From the NCBI RefSeq assembly GCF_037081775.1, contig NZ_JBAMHQ010000002.1:248001-312000 (forward strand): DNA of 64,000 bases, written 5' to 3'. A model generated the notes under the pieces. It did not search any database. It saw only the letters and a list, made by a program, of their open reading frames with translations, and was not told the DNA's origin. Below, one piece after another: positions 26,825-35,936 of the stretch (within the stretch, counting starts at the first letter, position 1; each line of letters opens with the position of its first letter). Position numbers and translations under genes: made by a program. This stretch comes from Haladaptatus sp. ZSTT2. Its GTDB lineage: Archaea; Halobacteriota; Halobacteria; Halobacteriales; Halococcaceae.

Positions 26825-28246
26825 TCAGTTTCCGCTGCCATAGTTGGCAACCTCCTGTTCTGCTTTCTTTGCCATTTCTTTCGCCGCTTCGTCGACGCTG
26901 ATGTTGCCCGCAAAGTAGCTGGAACCAGGCCCGCTCATCACCGGTTTCTTGATGATGTTTGCCAGTTCCGGGAACGCCTCGAACTCGGGGCCAGCACGGC
27001 ACTTCGGGTGCGCTTTCCGGGTGTCAGCCACGAGATTATCACGGATCTCCGTTCCGTGTTCGTAGTCAGTCCACACGTCGAACTCATCCCATGCGTCCTG
27101 GTGTCCTTCGTACATCGGAACGGTGTTTCCGGGCGTTCCTTTCATGAACTTATCGACGAAGAATTCTGGCTTCACGTAATTCTTCCACCATTCGACGGCT
27201 GCCTCCTTGTTTTCACCTCCTTTGATGAGCTGGCCACCGTCACCCGACATGAGCGATTTCTCGTCGGGACTCGCCTTGTCGTTGTCTGGTTGGGCGTGTG
27301 AAAATGTCGTCACCTTGTCCGCGATGTCGGGTGTTTGTTCGATGACGTTGATGTACGTCCGACCCCAGTACTGACACGATGCAACCTTGTCGGCTGCGAA
27401 GTTGGTGTAGATGTCGCCGTAACTGAACGACTCTTTGCCCGGTGCGCCGTATTCGGCCATCGCGTTCCAGTGTTCTAAGGTGTCTCTCGTCACTTGAGAG
27501 TCGAACGCGACGTTCTTTTCGGGGTCGAGTGCGTTTCCGCCAGCACCACGGAGACGCGAGAAGAACACAGTGGCCATGTAGGCATTTTTCGCTGTCGAGA
27601 TGGCGGTACCGTGGAGGTTCGGGAACTCGTCCGATTCGTGCGCCTTCTTGAGCACTCGCAGTTCGTCGTTCCACGACTCTGGGTACTCTTCACCGATGGC
27701 TTCGAGCACGTCTGTGCGCATCCAGGTGGTGTTCGATTGACTGTTCGACTGCATCGTGTAGAACGACCCGTCTTTATCGAGATAATGAGTCTCGGGGACG
27801 TCAGCGGCAATCTTCCCAGCAGACTCCTCAGCAGCATCCATCAACCGTTTCGGATCTTCGATAAACCCTTGGTCTTTCAACAGGAGATTCAATTCGTTGT
27901 CGAGGAAGAACACGAGGTCTGGCCAATCTTCTGTCCGCGCAGCCTGAACCAGCCGGTTGTAAATTTTCTCCCAGCTCGTGTACCCCATCTCAATCTCGAG
28001 GTTTTCGTGATTCGCTTTGAATGAATCGTTCGCTTCGTTGTAGGAGCGTTTCGAAGCTGATGAAGTGTACGTCGTCAGCAGTTTTAATTTCGAGCTTTCC
28101 GATGAGCCATCTCCTGAATCGGACTCAGACCCACCAAGACATCCAGCAAGCGCTGCAGCGCCGGCAGCCCCTGCGCCCGTGAGAAACATGCGGCGATTCC
28201 ATTGTTCATCACCGTTAGGTGACTCTGTGTTGGTATGACTAGCCAT
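26825..28246 (-). CDS. Extracellular solute-binding lipoprotein of the CUT1 importer
   Basis: 473 residues. The Tat signal NRRMFLTGAGAAGAAALAG ends in a lipobox Cys followed by an acidic Ser/Gly linker, so the protein is lipid-anchored outside the membrane. The mature part matches family 1 solute-binding proteins (EIEMGYTSWEKIYNRLVQAA and a C-terminal segment with ELANIIKKPVMSGPGS). It delivers substrate to the two permeases downstream. An inverted repeat GTTAC-N10-GTAAC lies at 28283-28302 in the promoter region. Confidence 0.95.
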   Translation of the reverse strand: MASHTNTESPNGDEQWNRRMFLTGAGAAGAAALAGCLGGSESDSGDGSSESSKLKLLTTYTSSASKRSYNEANDSFKANHENLEIEMGYTSWEKIYNRLVQAARTEDWPDLVFFLDNELNLLLKDQGFIEDPKRLMDAAEESAGKIAADVPETHYLDKDGSFYTMQSNSQSNTTWMRTDVLEAIGEEYPESWNDELRVLKKAHESDEFPNLHGTAISTAKNAYMATVFFSRLRGAGGNALDPEKNVAFDSQVTRDTLEHWNAMAEYGAPGKESFSYGDIYTNFAADKVASCQYWGRTYINVIEQTPDIADKVTTFSHAQPDNDKASPDEKSLMSGDGGQLIKGGENKEAAVEWWKNYVKPEFFVDKFMKGTPGNTVPMYEGHQDAWDEFDVWTDYEHGTEIRDNLVADTRKAHPKCRAGPEFEAFPELANIIKKPVMSGPGSSYFAGNISVDEAAKEMAKKAEQEVANYGSGN

Positions 28247-28282
28247 ACTCTACCTTGACCGTTGAATCACTACTACATTAAT

Positions 28283-28302
28283 GTTACTCATACTTCCGTA
28301 AC
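28283..28302. promoter_or_regulatory. Inverted repeat upstream of the importer operon
   Basis: GTTACTCATACTTCCGTAAC has perfect 5-base arms and lies 37-56 bases upstream of the binding-protein start. It is a candidate operator for the IclR regulator of the locus. No TATA box was clearly identified beside it. Confidence 0.35.
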
Positions 28303-28470
28303 AATCAAGACGGATTATTGTCACAACGACTAACCTCTGTCTGCAACCGTAGTGTGGCTCTTAACGCAATTTTCGAGAGCTGAAACGGTGCGTTCATTCT
28401 TCCAGTTTCATCGTGGTGGTTGCGGTCCCCCTACAGGAAATTTTAACAGGAGTTGCATGCAGGAGATAGT

Positions 28471-28698
28471 ATGGCTCGAAGATATGCTCGGCTGAAACGC
28501 GCTGTCGTTTTCCTCGAAGTGCTCTTCGGGTCACTTGCTACCGCGATCGCATTCAGTCTCTTCTTTCAACTTGCGAGCGGGGAACTTGCGCTTACGGGTG
28601 CCGAGCTTGATGAGCGTGTCCGTGCGGTGCTCGTCTTGCTTATTGCTGGGTTGGTGTTGTTCGCAGATGGACTCCGACGTGGGCGTTTGTGGTGGTGA
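28471..28698 (+). CDS. Small two-helix membrane protein
   Basis: 75 residues from ATG 28471, which has AGGAGA eight bases upstream. Two hydrophobic helices (about residues 13-35 and 52-67) flank a short acidic loop, with basic ends, the last being LRRGRLWW. It runs opposite to the transporter genes on both sides and separates the ATPase gene from the rest of the importer operon. No family was recognised. Confidence 0.6.
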   Translation: MARRYARLKRAVVFLEVLFGSLATAIAFSLFFQLASGELALTGAELDERVRAVLVLLIAGLVLFADGLRRGRLWW

Positions 28699-28716
28699 AA
28701 AGTCAACCCGTCTCTT

Positions 28717-29835
28717 TCAGACCACAGCCCGACCGTCTGCAGCGTCAAAGAGGTGCATCCGCTCAGGGATAAATTCGATTTCGATGGTGTCGCCGCGCGC
28801 GACCTCCGTTCCCTCATCCACGACAACAATCACCCGTTCACCGTTTTTCTCGAGATGTAAGATATACTCGTCACCAGCTGTTTCGACCATGATAACCTCC
28901 ATTCGAGCCGTGCGCGACGTCTCGCCTGTTGCCCCTCCTTCCGCGTTAACGTTGAAGTGTTGTGGCCTGACACCGAGAGTATAGTTGGCTCCATTGGTCG
29001 TTTTCTCTTGCATCGATACCACCGATTCTTCACCTGTAGGGAGCGTAATTTGGTGTATTCCTGTATCGAGAATCACCGAATCACTCTCGTGGGTCACCTC
29101 ACAATCGAGGAAATTCATACTCGGCGTTCCGATGAAGTCCGCCACGAACTGGTTGGTGGGGTTGTTGAACAATTCCTGTGGTGCTGCCAGTTGTTGTATC
29201 TCTCCCTGATGGACGACAGCGACCCGGTCACTCATGGTCATTGCTTCGATCTGGTTGTGCGTGACGTACACGGTCGTCACACCGAGCTTCCGCTGAAGTT
29301 CAACGAGGGTTGCACGCATGTCCACGCGCAACTTCGCATCGAGGTTCGCGAGTGGCTCGTCGAGCAAGAATACCTCAGGGTCTCGCACGAGGCTCCGACC
29401 GAGAGCCACACGCTGTTGTTGTCCCCCAGAGAGCGCCTGGATCTCTCGGTCGAGCAGATCTTGAATCTGAAGCATCGCGGCCGCTTCCTCGACGGCCTCC
29501 GCTCGTTTCTGTTTTGCCATCCCCTGCATCTTCAACCCGAATTCCATGTTCCCTCTGACGGTCATGTTCGGGTACAGGGCATAGTTCTGGAACACCATCG
29601 CAATGTCACGTTGCTGTGGGGGAGTGTCGGTGACGTCGTGTGATCCAAACGAGATTGTACCGTCGGTTGCGGAAACGATGCCGGCGAGCATGCGTAGAAT
29701 CGTCGATTTTCCACTGCCACTGGGGCCAACCAGTGTGACAAACTCACCATCTTGGATATCTATGGAGACGTCATCCACCGCGACGACGTCTTTACCGTAG
29801 ACTTTCGTCAAATTTTCAATGCTAACTCTGGCCAT
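28717..29835 (-). CDS. ABC importer ATP-binding protein, MalK/UgpC-like
   Basis: 372 residues. Walker A GPSGSGKST (residues 38-46), the Q-loop NYALYPNMTVRGNM, the signature LSGGQQQRVALGRSLVRDP and Walker B VFLLDEPLANLDAKL are all intact. The C-terminal TOBE/regulatory domain (residues about 240-372) is of the MalK type and contains LGVRPQHFNV. It energises the CUT1 permeases. It is transcribed separately from the binding-protein operon and follows the SDR gene by 153 bases. Confidence 0.96.
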   Translation of the reverse strand: MARVSIENLTKVYGKDVVAVDDVSIDIQDGEFVTLVGPSGSGKSTILRMLAGIVSATDGTISFGSHDVTDTPPQQRDIAMVFQNYALYPNMTVRGNMEFGLKMQGMAKQKRAEAVEEAAAMLQIQDLLDREIQALSGGQQQRVALGRSLVRDPEVFLLDEPLANLDAKLRVDMRATLVELQRKLGVTTVYVTHNQIEAMTMSDRVAVVHQGEIQQLAAPQELFNNPTNQFVADFIGTPSMNFLDCEVTHESDSVILDTGIHQITLPTGEESVVSMQEKTTNGANYTLGVRPQHFNVNAEGGATGETSRTARMEVIMVETAGDEYILHLEKNGERVIVVVDEGTEVARGDTIEIEFIPERMHLFDAADGRAVV

Positions 29836-29988
29836 GGTAACAACCAGTATACCACTCTATTACATAAATCATGTGTTAGGGGTGGCTGGAGACATATTAT
29901 TGCTCAGCCACTGCTCTTTCCACACCTACGAGGCGGATTATGTCGGACGGGTCGTTTAGGCTCCTGGCGATGCGGGCTGTCCTCTGTC

Positions 29989-30765
29989 TCAGTACATGAC
30001 CTTGCCAGCCGAGACGTTGATGTCTTGACCAGTAATTCGGTCTGACCCACTCGAACTGAGGAACACAGCGACTTTGGCGACATCTTCTCGTGAGACCAAT
30101 TCGCCACGTGGGCTTGCCTCCTCTGCTGCCGCTCGAACATCAGCGTACTTCTGTCCAGTCGCATTCGCCTTCTCCTCGAACACCTTTGTGATTCGAGGGC
30201 CGTCGACGGAACCGGGACAGATGGCATTTACGTTGATATCGTGTTCGCCGACTTCAGCAGCGAGCGTTCGAGTAAAGCCGATTAGTCCCATCTTTGTCGT
30301 CGCATAGGGGAGTCGTTGTTCGAGTGGCCGCTTCCCGCTTACGGACGCGATGTTAACGATTCTGCCATAGGACTGGTCTTTCATTATCGGGAGAACCTCC
30401 CGACACATGTAGAACGGACCTCGAAGGTTGACGTTCATCGTCTGCTCCCATTCGTCCTGCGTTATCTCCTCGCAATATCGAGTCGGACCGGCGATTCCCG
30501 CATTGTTCACCAGAATCTCGATTGAGTCGAACGCTTCGAGCGCCTGGTCAACGGTGTGTTTTACGTCTGAAAGTTGCTGCAAGTCTGTTTCCACGGTAAG
30601 GGCTCGTTGCCCTTCGTCTTCGACGAGCTGTTTTGTCTCCTCCATCGCTTCTTCGTTGATGTCGGCGATTACAACGTCGGACCCACTTCGTGCGAGTTCG
30701 AGACAGATTGCTTGGCCGATTCCACGACCGCCGCCGGTAACGACGGCTGTGCTATTCAGGCTCAC
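29989..30765 (-). CDS. Short-chain dehydrogenase/reductase
   Basis: 258 residues starting at GTG 30765; the ATG two bases upstream is followed directly by a stop. Cofactor motif TGGGRGIGQ (residues 10-18), VNNAGIAGP, catalytic Ser (NIASVSG) and Tyr-x3-Lys (YATTKMG) are present. The NAD-preferring Asp follows strand 2 (VVIADINEEA). It probably oxidises a secondary alcohol, here plausibly a 3-hydroxy acid feeding the divergent BKACE enzyme. A TATA element at 30785-30795 indicates a leaderless mRNA. Confidence 0.95.
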   Translation of the reverse strand: MSLNSTAVVTGGGRGIGQAICLELARSGSDVVIADINEEAMEETKQLVEDEGQRALTVETDLQQLSDVKHTVDQALEAFDSIEILVNNAGIAGPTRYCEEITQDEWEQTMNVNLRGPFYMCREVLPIMKDQSYGRIVNIASVSGKRPLEQRLPYATTKMGLIGFTRTLAAEVGEHDINVNAICPGSVDGPRITKVFEEKANATGQKYADVRAAAEEASPRGELVSREDVAKVAVFLSSSGSDRITGQDINVSAGKVMY

Positions 30766-30784
30766 ATGTTACGATGTGACTATC

Positions 30785-30842
30785 TAATATATAAGCATAT
30801 TGACGGCGGGAGTGGCACTCTGCGCCTCGCCAAAAGTATAAG
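30785..30842. promoter_or_regulatory. Divergent promoter pair for SDR and BKACE genes
   Basis: The leftward TATA CTTATATATTA (30785-30795) is about 25 bases from the SDR start. The rightward TATA GTATAAG (30836-30842) is about 30 bases from the BKACE ATG. Both mRNAs should be leaderless. CGATGTGAC at 30773-30781 is the reverse complement of a word in the iclR upstream region. Confidence 0.65.
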
Positions 30843-30868
30843 TAGTAGCTTCCCACCATTCTACTGGT

Positions 30869-31717
30869 ATGGTATACAGTGGCTACCAAGACTACTTCGA
30901 TAAGAAAGTCATCATCAGCGTCGCCACGACTGGTGGACTTCACGGAGAAGAAGCGAATCCGAACCTTCCAACGCAACCAGACGAGATTGCAGAAGACGTC
31001 CGCGAATGTGAGAAACTGGGTGCTTCGATTGTCCATTTACACGCTCGAAATCCTGATGGGTCTGACACCAAGTCCGTCGAACGATTCCAGGCGATTCGCG
31101 ACGCAATCGACGAACGGTGTGAGGATATTATCATCAACTTCACCACCGGAGGTGGCCAGTCTCGCGAAGACCGTATCCGCCCTGTCTTAGAGACTGATCC
31201 GAGTCCCGATGTTGCGACGATTGATTTAGGTCCACTCAATTTCGGGCCGCGAACGGTTCGGAAATACTGCCGAGAGCAAAACGAAGAGTTCGCAACCCAG
31301 ATGGCAGAACACGGTGTGAAACCAGAGATGGAACTGTTCCACCCCGGCCATTTTACCGAAGTGAACCACCTCATCAAAGAAGGCTATCTCGACGAGCCAT
31401 ACTGGTGTACGCTCATTCTTGGGATGCAGACGGGGACGATTCCGAATCCGCGAAACCTGCTTAATCTCGTCGATAATCTCCCCGACGGGGCTGAATGGCA
31501 GTGCCTCGCAGTCGGTAAACACCAGCTGCCACTGACTACGATGGCGATGGCAATGGGTGGGCACGTCCGAGTTGGGCTCGAAGATAACGTCTACTATCGC
31601 AAAGGCGACCTCGCAGAGAGCAACGCCCAGCTCGTAGCCAGAGCCGTTCGAATTGCAGGAGAATTAGAGCGTCCCGTCGCGTCACCGGCCGAGACCCGCG
31701 AGATTCTCGGGCTCTAA
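30869..31717 (+). CDS. Beta-keto acid cleavage enzyme (BKACE, DUF849)
   Basis: 282 residues. The enzyme family condenses a beta-keto acid with acetyl-CoA and splits it into acetoacetate (or a relative) and a new CoA ester; members cleave 3-keto-5-aminohexanoate or dehydrocarnitine. The zinc-binding HxH is in IVHLHARNPDGS (His56, His58), INFTTGGG lines the active site, and RVGLEDNVYY supplies the third ligand Glu238. All key residues are intact. Its divergent partner is an SDR dehydrogenase, and a CUT1 importer is nearby. The true substrate is unknown; I infer an imported 3-hydroxy acid after oxidation. Confidence 0.95.
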   Translation: MVYSGYQDYFDKKVIISVATTGGLHGEEANPNLPTQPDEIAEDVRECEKLGASIVHLHARNPDGSDTKSVERFQAIRDAIDERCEDIIINFTTGGGQSREDRIRPVLETDPSPDVATIDLGPLNFGPRTVRKYCREQNEEFATQMAEHGVKPEMELFHPGHFTEVNHLIKEGYLDEPYWCTLILGMQTGTIPNPRNLLNLVDNLPDGAEWQCLAVGKHQLPLTTMAMAMGGHVRVGLEDNVYYRKGDLAESNAQLVARAVRIAGELERPVASPAETREILGL

Positions 31718-32135
31718 CTGGCGGAGAATCTACGTAAACAACGTTTTTCGTGGCCGATTGGTAGGTGACCGACATCTGTCGGTGTTCGACCTCGCTCGAT
31801 AGTAGGGGACTCATCGACTGCTGACCACACATTTGAAACTGTGTGATTCGTCACATCGAAATTCAAGGGGGAAAATTGGTGGCGTTTTCAAGAGTATCTA
31901 TGTCCTATATCGAATTTCGACGTTGCGCTATAGAGCCCTCATAACGCTTGGAAACGGACATTCCATCCGTAATGTATATTGCGTGTCGGTTAGACAAATT
32001 CGACACTGGCGTATTTTATAACGCAAACCGAACTGGGAATCCATGGCATTCAATAATTCCCTTCGAAATTCTCAGAATCAAATAGGGTTTTCGTGAGAGC
32101 CGAATTTTATATGTTGTGGGTGTGAACCAGTGGTT
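31718..32135. other. Intergenic region upstream of iclR
   Basis: No gene was seen. TGTGATTCGTCACA at 31842-31855 is a perfect 5-base-arm palindrome and a possible operator. TTTTATATGT at 32105-32114 is the TATA element of the regulator gene and predicts a leaderless transcript beginning near the ATG at 32136. Confidence 0.55.
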
Positions 32136-32903
32136 ATGACCACGCACAAACCGCGCCGAACGTTGCAAACCACCGAAACGACACTGGACGTGATAGAGCT
32201 ACTCAAAGAGAAGGATGGTGGACGAGTAACAGAGCTTGCAGCGGATTTGGATCTCGCTCCCAGTACGGTTCACAGCCATCTAACAACGCTTCACGAGCGA
32301 GATTACGTCGTTAAATTTGGCGATATCTACTATCTTAGTCTGCAGTTCCTCAATCTCGGTAACTACGTCCAAAACCGTCTGAAGAGTTATCAAATTGCTA
32401 ATTCATACACGAAACAGATGGCCGAAGAGACCGATTGCCGTGCCATCTTTGCTGTCGAGGAGAACGGACGTGGCGTCTATATGTACACCGAATCCGGGAA
32501 GCATGCCGTCTGGAAGTACTCAAATGTAGGGCAGAAATTTTATCTCCATCAGACGGCTGCCGGAAAGGCGATTCTTTCGCAACTCCCACGGAGCCGCGTT
32601 CATGAAATCGTCACAACTCACGGATTGCCAGCGGCAACTGAAAACACGATCACTGACGTTGACGTGCTCGTAGACCAACTCGACGCTATCAAATCGGAAG
32701 GCGTGTCGTACAATTACGAAGAACAACTCGATGGTGTGAAAGCAGTTGGTGTCCCTGTGAAGGGTCGGGATGGACGAATTATCGGGGCCTTTAGTGTGGC
32801 AAGCCCAGCGAACCGTATGACGCCAGACCGGTTCGAGACCGAACTCCCGAAAATTCTGCTCGGAATCGCGAACGAATTCGAACTGGAGATCTCGCTTTCT
32901 TGA
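32136..32903 (+). CDS. IclR family transcriptional regulator (BKACE locus)
   Basis: 255 residues from ATG 32136, preferred over GTG 32130 because of the TATA spacing. The N-terminal winged HTH (VTELAADLDLAPSTVHSHLT) is followed by the IclR effector-binding domain (FYLHQTAAGKAILSQLPRSR, GVKAVGVPVKGRDGRIIGAF). IclR proteins bind a small metabolite and switch catabolic operons. Its position at the end of the importer/BKACE locus makes it the likely controller. Confidence 0.95.
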   Translation: MTTHKPRRTLQTTETTLDVIELLKEKDGGRVTELAADLDLAPSTVHSHLTTLHERDYVVKFGDIYYLSLQFLNLGNYVQNRLKSYQIANSYTKQMAEETDCRAIFAVEENGRGVYMYTESGKHAVWKYSNVGQKFYLHQTAAGKAILSQLPRSRVHEIVTTHGLPAATENTITDVDVLVDQLDAIKSEGVSYNYEEQLDGVKAVGVPVKGRDGRIIGAFSVASPANRMTPDRFETELPKILLGIANEFELEISLS

Positions 32904-33683
32904 ATTTTCTTTGCTTGGCTTTGTTTTCCGCCCAACGCAGGGGGGCCACCCCTGAAGATAACAGAAGTACCTTTGTGATGGATATGGCTTTCCGTTGTTC
33001 AACGTCTCAATAAAAGTGCGCGAGTAAACCTCATTTATCAGATTTTGGGATGCTAACCTTCAAGAACTAGTTTTCGCTGAGAAACAGATTTCAACGTAAT
33101 CCCGATTGACACAGTTTCGGATGGAATCGACTGTGGCCGTCGATTGAACTTCTACGTTTATTCCCCTTCAATCGCCCAAGTCAAGGACTCAAGCAGTACT
33201 GCCATAACGATAGTACCCTTGTTATGGTTGGGGTTTGTCTTCACCACTGGATTTCAGGATTTGAGCCCCCCTATGGACGCTCCCGACGGGAAACTATCTC
33301 TGATTGAATAGCTGTCTGCCCGTCCAAAATTGATGGAACGTACATTATCGTAGTATGATTAGCACAACGGATACGTTACTGATGCGAGGTTGAATCCTGC
33401 TGATAGAGACTGTCCGGAGGATTAAACTGTAGATCGATATTGATTGTTCAATCATCGATGACGTGTTCGCGAGAGACACTACCCGCAGTACGCTGTATCG
33501 ATAACAGATGGGGTAATTTGGCGGGACTGTGCCTCTACTGTGCATCCACAAACTCATTTCCTCACCACGAAAGGCGCATCATCAACTCGGTCATCCCACA
33601 CAGCACACCGTTTGATAAACCGAATTTTCAACAAGATTTCAACAACATCGCACCCCGTCCAACACTGTTGGACACGTCCGGAA
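32904..33683. other. 780-base gap without a supported gene
   Basis: Short frames only, in AT-richer DNA. A rightward segment near 33250-33320 reads FQDLSPPMDAPDGKLSLIE and then stops, which may be a decayed gene, but no family was recognised. Confidence 0.45.
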
Positions 33684-34445
33684 TCAAGAATATGAGACGG
33701 TAATCTCGACAATATTCGCGGCGTTCTTGACCAGTTTCGGAATCTCCTCTTCGAACCGCTTGCCGTGTATTCGGCCAACAGGCCCCGAAACACTCACTGC
33801 ACCAACAACCTGACCGTCACGAGTAATTGGAGCACCGATACAGCGAAGCCCCTTTCGAAGTTCTCCGTCGTTCACGGCGTAACCCTGCTTCGAAATTTTC
33901 TCAAGTTCTGCCCAGAGTTCGTCTCGGCTTGTAATCGTTTTGTCCGTTCTGCGAACCAACCCTCTTTCGTCTATTATTTGTTCGACTTCATCTCTCGGTA
34001 GTGCTGAGAGGATGGCTTTTCCCGATGCCCGACAGTGGAGATCGACGTGCTTTCCGATGTGGGATTTCACAGGCATCGCTTGGTCTCCCCGCTTTCGGTA
34101 AAGGTATACACCATATCCGTGTTCGGGTATCATCATGCTCGCTAACTCACCTGTCTCCTCTGCTAGCCGGTCCACCTCCTCGCAGCCGAGTTCGTAGAGC
34201 CGGTTTTGTGATCTGGCGTTCTCGCCAATCTCGAGGAATCGCATTCCAATTCGGTACGTCCCATCATCGTTCACTGCGTACCCGACTTCCTCGAGTGAGG
34301 ATAGATACACGTGTGCGGTACTCTTCGGAATCGAGAGCTCGTTTGCGACATCTGTGACTCCTGACCCACCCGACCGCTGTAGGAAGTCGATGACTTCAAA
34401 GGCTGACCGTAGCGATTTGAGTGGCTTAGTTTTTGCACCAGACAT
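33684..34445 (-). CDS. IclR family transcriptional regulator (creatininase/Dpp locus)
   Basis: 253 residues. The wHTH region is SGVTDVANELSIPKSTAHVYL, and the effector domain has HIGKHVDLHCRASGKAILSA and GLRCIGAPITRDGQVVGAVS. A TATA element at 34469-34478 (ACATATATGT) gives a leaderless mRNA. A TTGACAAT half-site at 34501-34508 lies just upstream. The same half-site recurs at the creatininase and dpp promoters, which supports autoregulation and control of both. Confidence 0.95.
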   Translation of the reverse strand: MSGAKTKPLKSLRSAFEVIDFLQRSGGSGVTDVANELSIPKSTAHVYLSSLEEVGYAVNDDGTYRIGMRFLEIGENARSQNRLYELGCEEVDRLAEETGELASMMIPEHGYGVYLYRKRGDQAMPVKSHIGKHVDLHCRASGKAILSALPRDEVEQIIDERGLVRRTDKTITSRDELWAELEKISKQGYAVNDGELRKGLRCIGAPITRDGQVVGAVSVSGPVGRIHGKRFEEEIPKLVKNAANIVEITVSYS

Positions 34446-34765
34446 GAGTTACCGTGTGAACTGTACACACATATATGTTCCTCCAATAGTCGCTATCTCG
34501 TTGACAATGTCCGCGAATCAAGGGAGTTCGAGGCTGTTGGAGGTTCCATATCCTGTCCAACAGTCTCAGACAACTCTGTTCAGTGTCATAATGTGGTTTC
34601 TCGAAGGAGGTGTCTCGTAGCATCGCGGAATTGTTGCGCCTCCACTCCATCATCCGGAATAAATCAAGTCAGGACTGTTGGTCGAAGGCAAATTGCGGAA
34701 AAAACACTGCAATAGAAACGCCAACCACGACGCTATCGGAGTATATCGAGAACTTCGTTCAGTGA
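34446..34765. other. Intergenic between iclR and creatininase genes
   Basis: It contains the iclR promoter (34469-34478) and one TTGACAAT half-site (34501-34508). The rest shows no gene. The creatininase gene ends at its right edge. Confidence 0.5.
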
Positions 34766-35551
34766 CTATGAGGTTTGTTCGAGTGTATTGACACCGTCAG
34801 TCGTCTGTGCAAGATCCCCCTCCAGTGCATCTAGGATGCGGTCGGTCGTGTCGGCAACTACCTTTTTCATGAACTCGGCGTCTGAATTTCTGGGGTCTCC
34901 ACGGCCACCTTGGACTGCGATGTCGGTGTACCACGTGTATTGTCTTGCTTTGAATTTGGCCTTACGCTCTTGTTTCTCCTTTTTCTCTGTCCGAACTAGC
35001 TCTGGGTGGAACAGTTCAGTGACGCTCGTCTCGTGTTCGCCTGCATGGCTCCAATCTTCTCCGAAGCGAGTCTCCAGTTGATCTCGAGCGAACGAGGTCC
35101 AGTTTACGAGATACACTTCGATATCGTGCTCTCGCTGGAGCCGATCCCCCGCGAGCTTCAGTGGTGGGTTATTGCCACCGTGACAGTTGACAATAAGCAA
35201 TCGCTTGGCCCCGTGTTGTGAAATCGAGGCCCCGAGCTCTTCGATGACTTTCTGATACGTATCTGGCATCAGTGTCAGGGTCCCTGCCCGGGTCATGTGA
35301 TGTTCCGAGTATCCGAATGGAAGCGTGGGCAGGCGGATCATTGAGAGATCACGGTCTGCTGCGGTTTCGACGAGTATCCGGGTTAGGTTCTCCGCCCGGA
35401 GAGTATCGACCGAAACTGGGAGGTGGATCGAATGTTGCTCGATTGCACCGGTTGGTAAGACGAGGAAATCCGCATCCTCAATGGCCTCTTCGGCGTCTTC
35501 CCACGTCATGCTCCCGAGGTCGTAGCTGTCGTAGCTAAGCGAGACGGTCAT
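34766..35551 (-). CDS. Creatininase-family amidohydrolase
   Basis: 261 residues. Metal-binding signatures are LVLPTGAIEQHSIHLPVSVD (Glu-x-His), LPFGYSEHH, IVNCHGGN and AGEHETSVTELFHPELV. They match creatinine amidohydrolase and relatives such as the riboflavin/F420 formamide hydrolase ArfB. These Zn/Mn enzymes open cyclic or formyl amides. The adjacent peptide-type ABC importer suggests that an imported amide is hydrolysed. The 385-base shared upstream region carries repeated half-sites. It could also be an ArfB-like biosynthetic enzyme, but the context speaks against that. Confidence 0.93.
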   Translation of the reverse strand: MTVSLSYDSYDLGSMTWEDAEEAIEDADFLVLPTGAIEQHSIHLPVSVDTLRAENLTRILVETAADRDLSMIRLPTLPFGYSEHHMTRAGTLTLMPDTYQKVIEELGASISQHGAKRLLIVNCHGGNNPPLKLAGDRLQREHDIEVYLVNWTSFARDQLETRFGEDWSHAGEHETSVTELFHPELVRTEKKEKQERKAKFKARQYTWYTDIAVQGGRGDPRNSDAEFMKKVVADTTDRILDALEGDLAQTTDGVNTLEQTS

Positions 35552-35585
35552 ACTGCCACCTCGTTTTTTCGTCCACCGAAATGTG

Positions 35586-35922
35586 GTGACAATGCCGCTA
35601 CTACTTCTCCTTGAGTCGAAGACTCTGTGTTAATGGCTAACATCGAAAGTCTACGAGTAGCCAAGTGTATCTACTATTTATATCTTTGTACAAGCGGCGA
35701 TATTGTCAGATGAAAATCGAACGTTCCTGTGAACGATTGTGCACTTTGGGCAAGTACGACAGATAGTTTCCAGCCAGTTCCAACAAGAACCAGAGGATTA
35801 GACACCTGAAACACTCGTCTCCATCGTTTTCCAAAGGCTATAAGGAACATTGACAATATTGACAATAATGAATAGATTTAAATGATGGTGGTCCTTTGGA
35901 TGGATTGTCAAACGTTGGCAAT
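35586..35922. promoter_or_regulatory. Divergent control region with repeated TTGACAAT half-sites
   Basis: Half-sites: GTGACAAT (35586-35593), ATTGTCAG (35702-35709), TTGACAAT twice in tandem nine bases apart (35850-35857, 35859-35866), and an inverted pair ATTGTCAA-ACG-TTGGCAAT (35904-35922). The dpp TATA box TTTAAAT lies at about 35877-35883, so the inverted pair covers the expected transcription start. A leftward TATA-like ATAAATA near 35670 could serve the creatininase gene. Confidence 0.6.
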
Positions 35923-35936
35923 AGGTAAGCATACAC

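Noticed and set aside
30869-31717. Assigning the locus firmly to carnitine degradation
   Set aside because: The BKACE family has many substrates, the importer is sugar-type, and no betainyl-CoA thioesterase was identified, so only an analogy is claimed.
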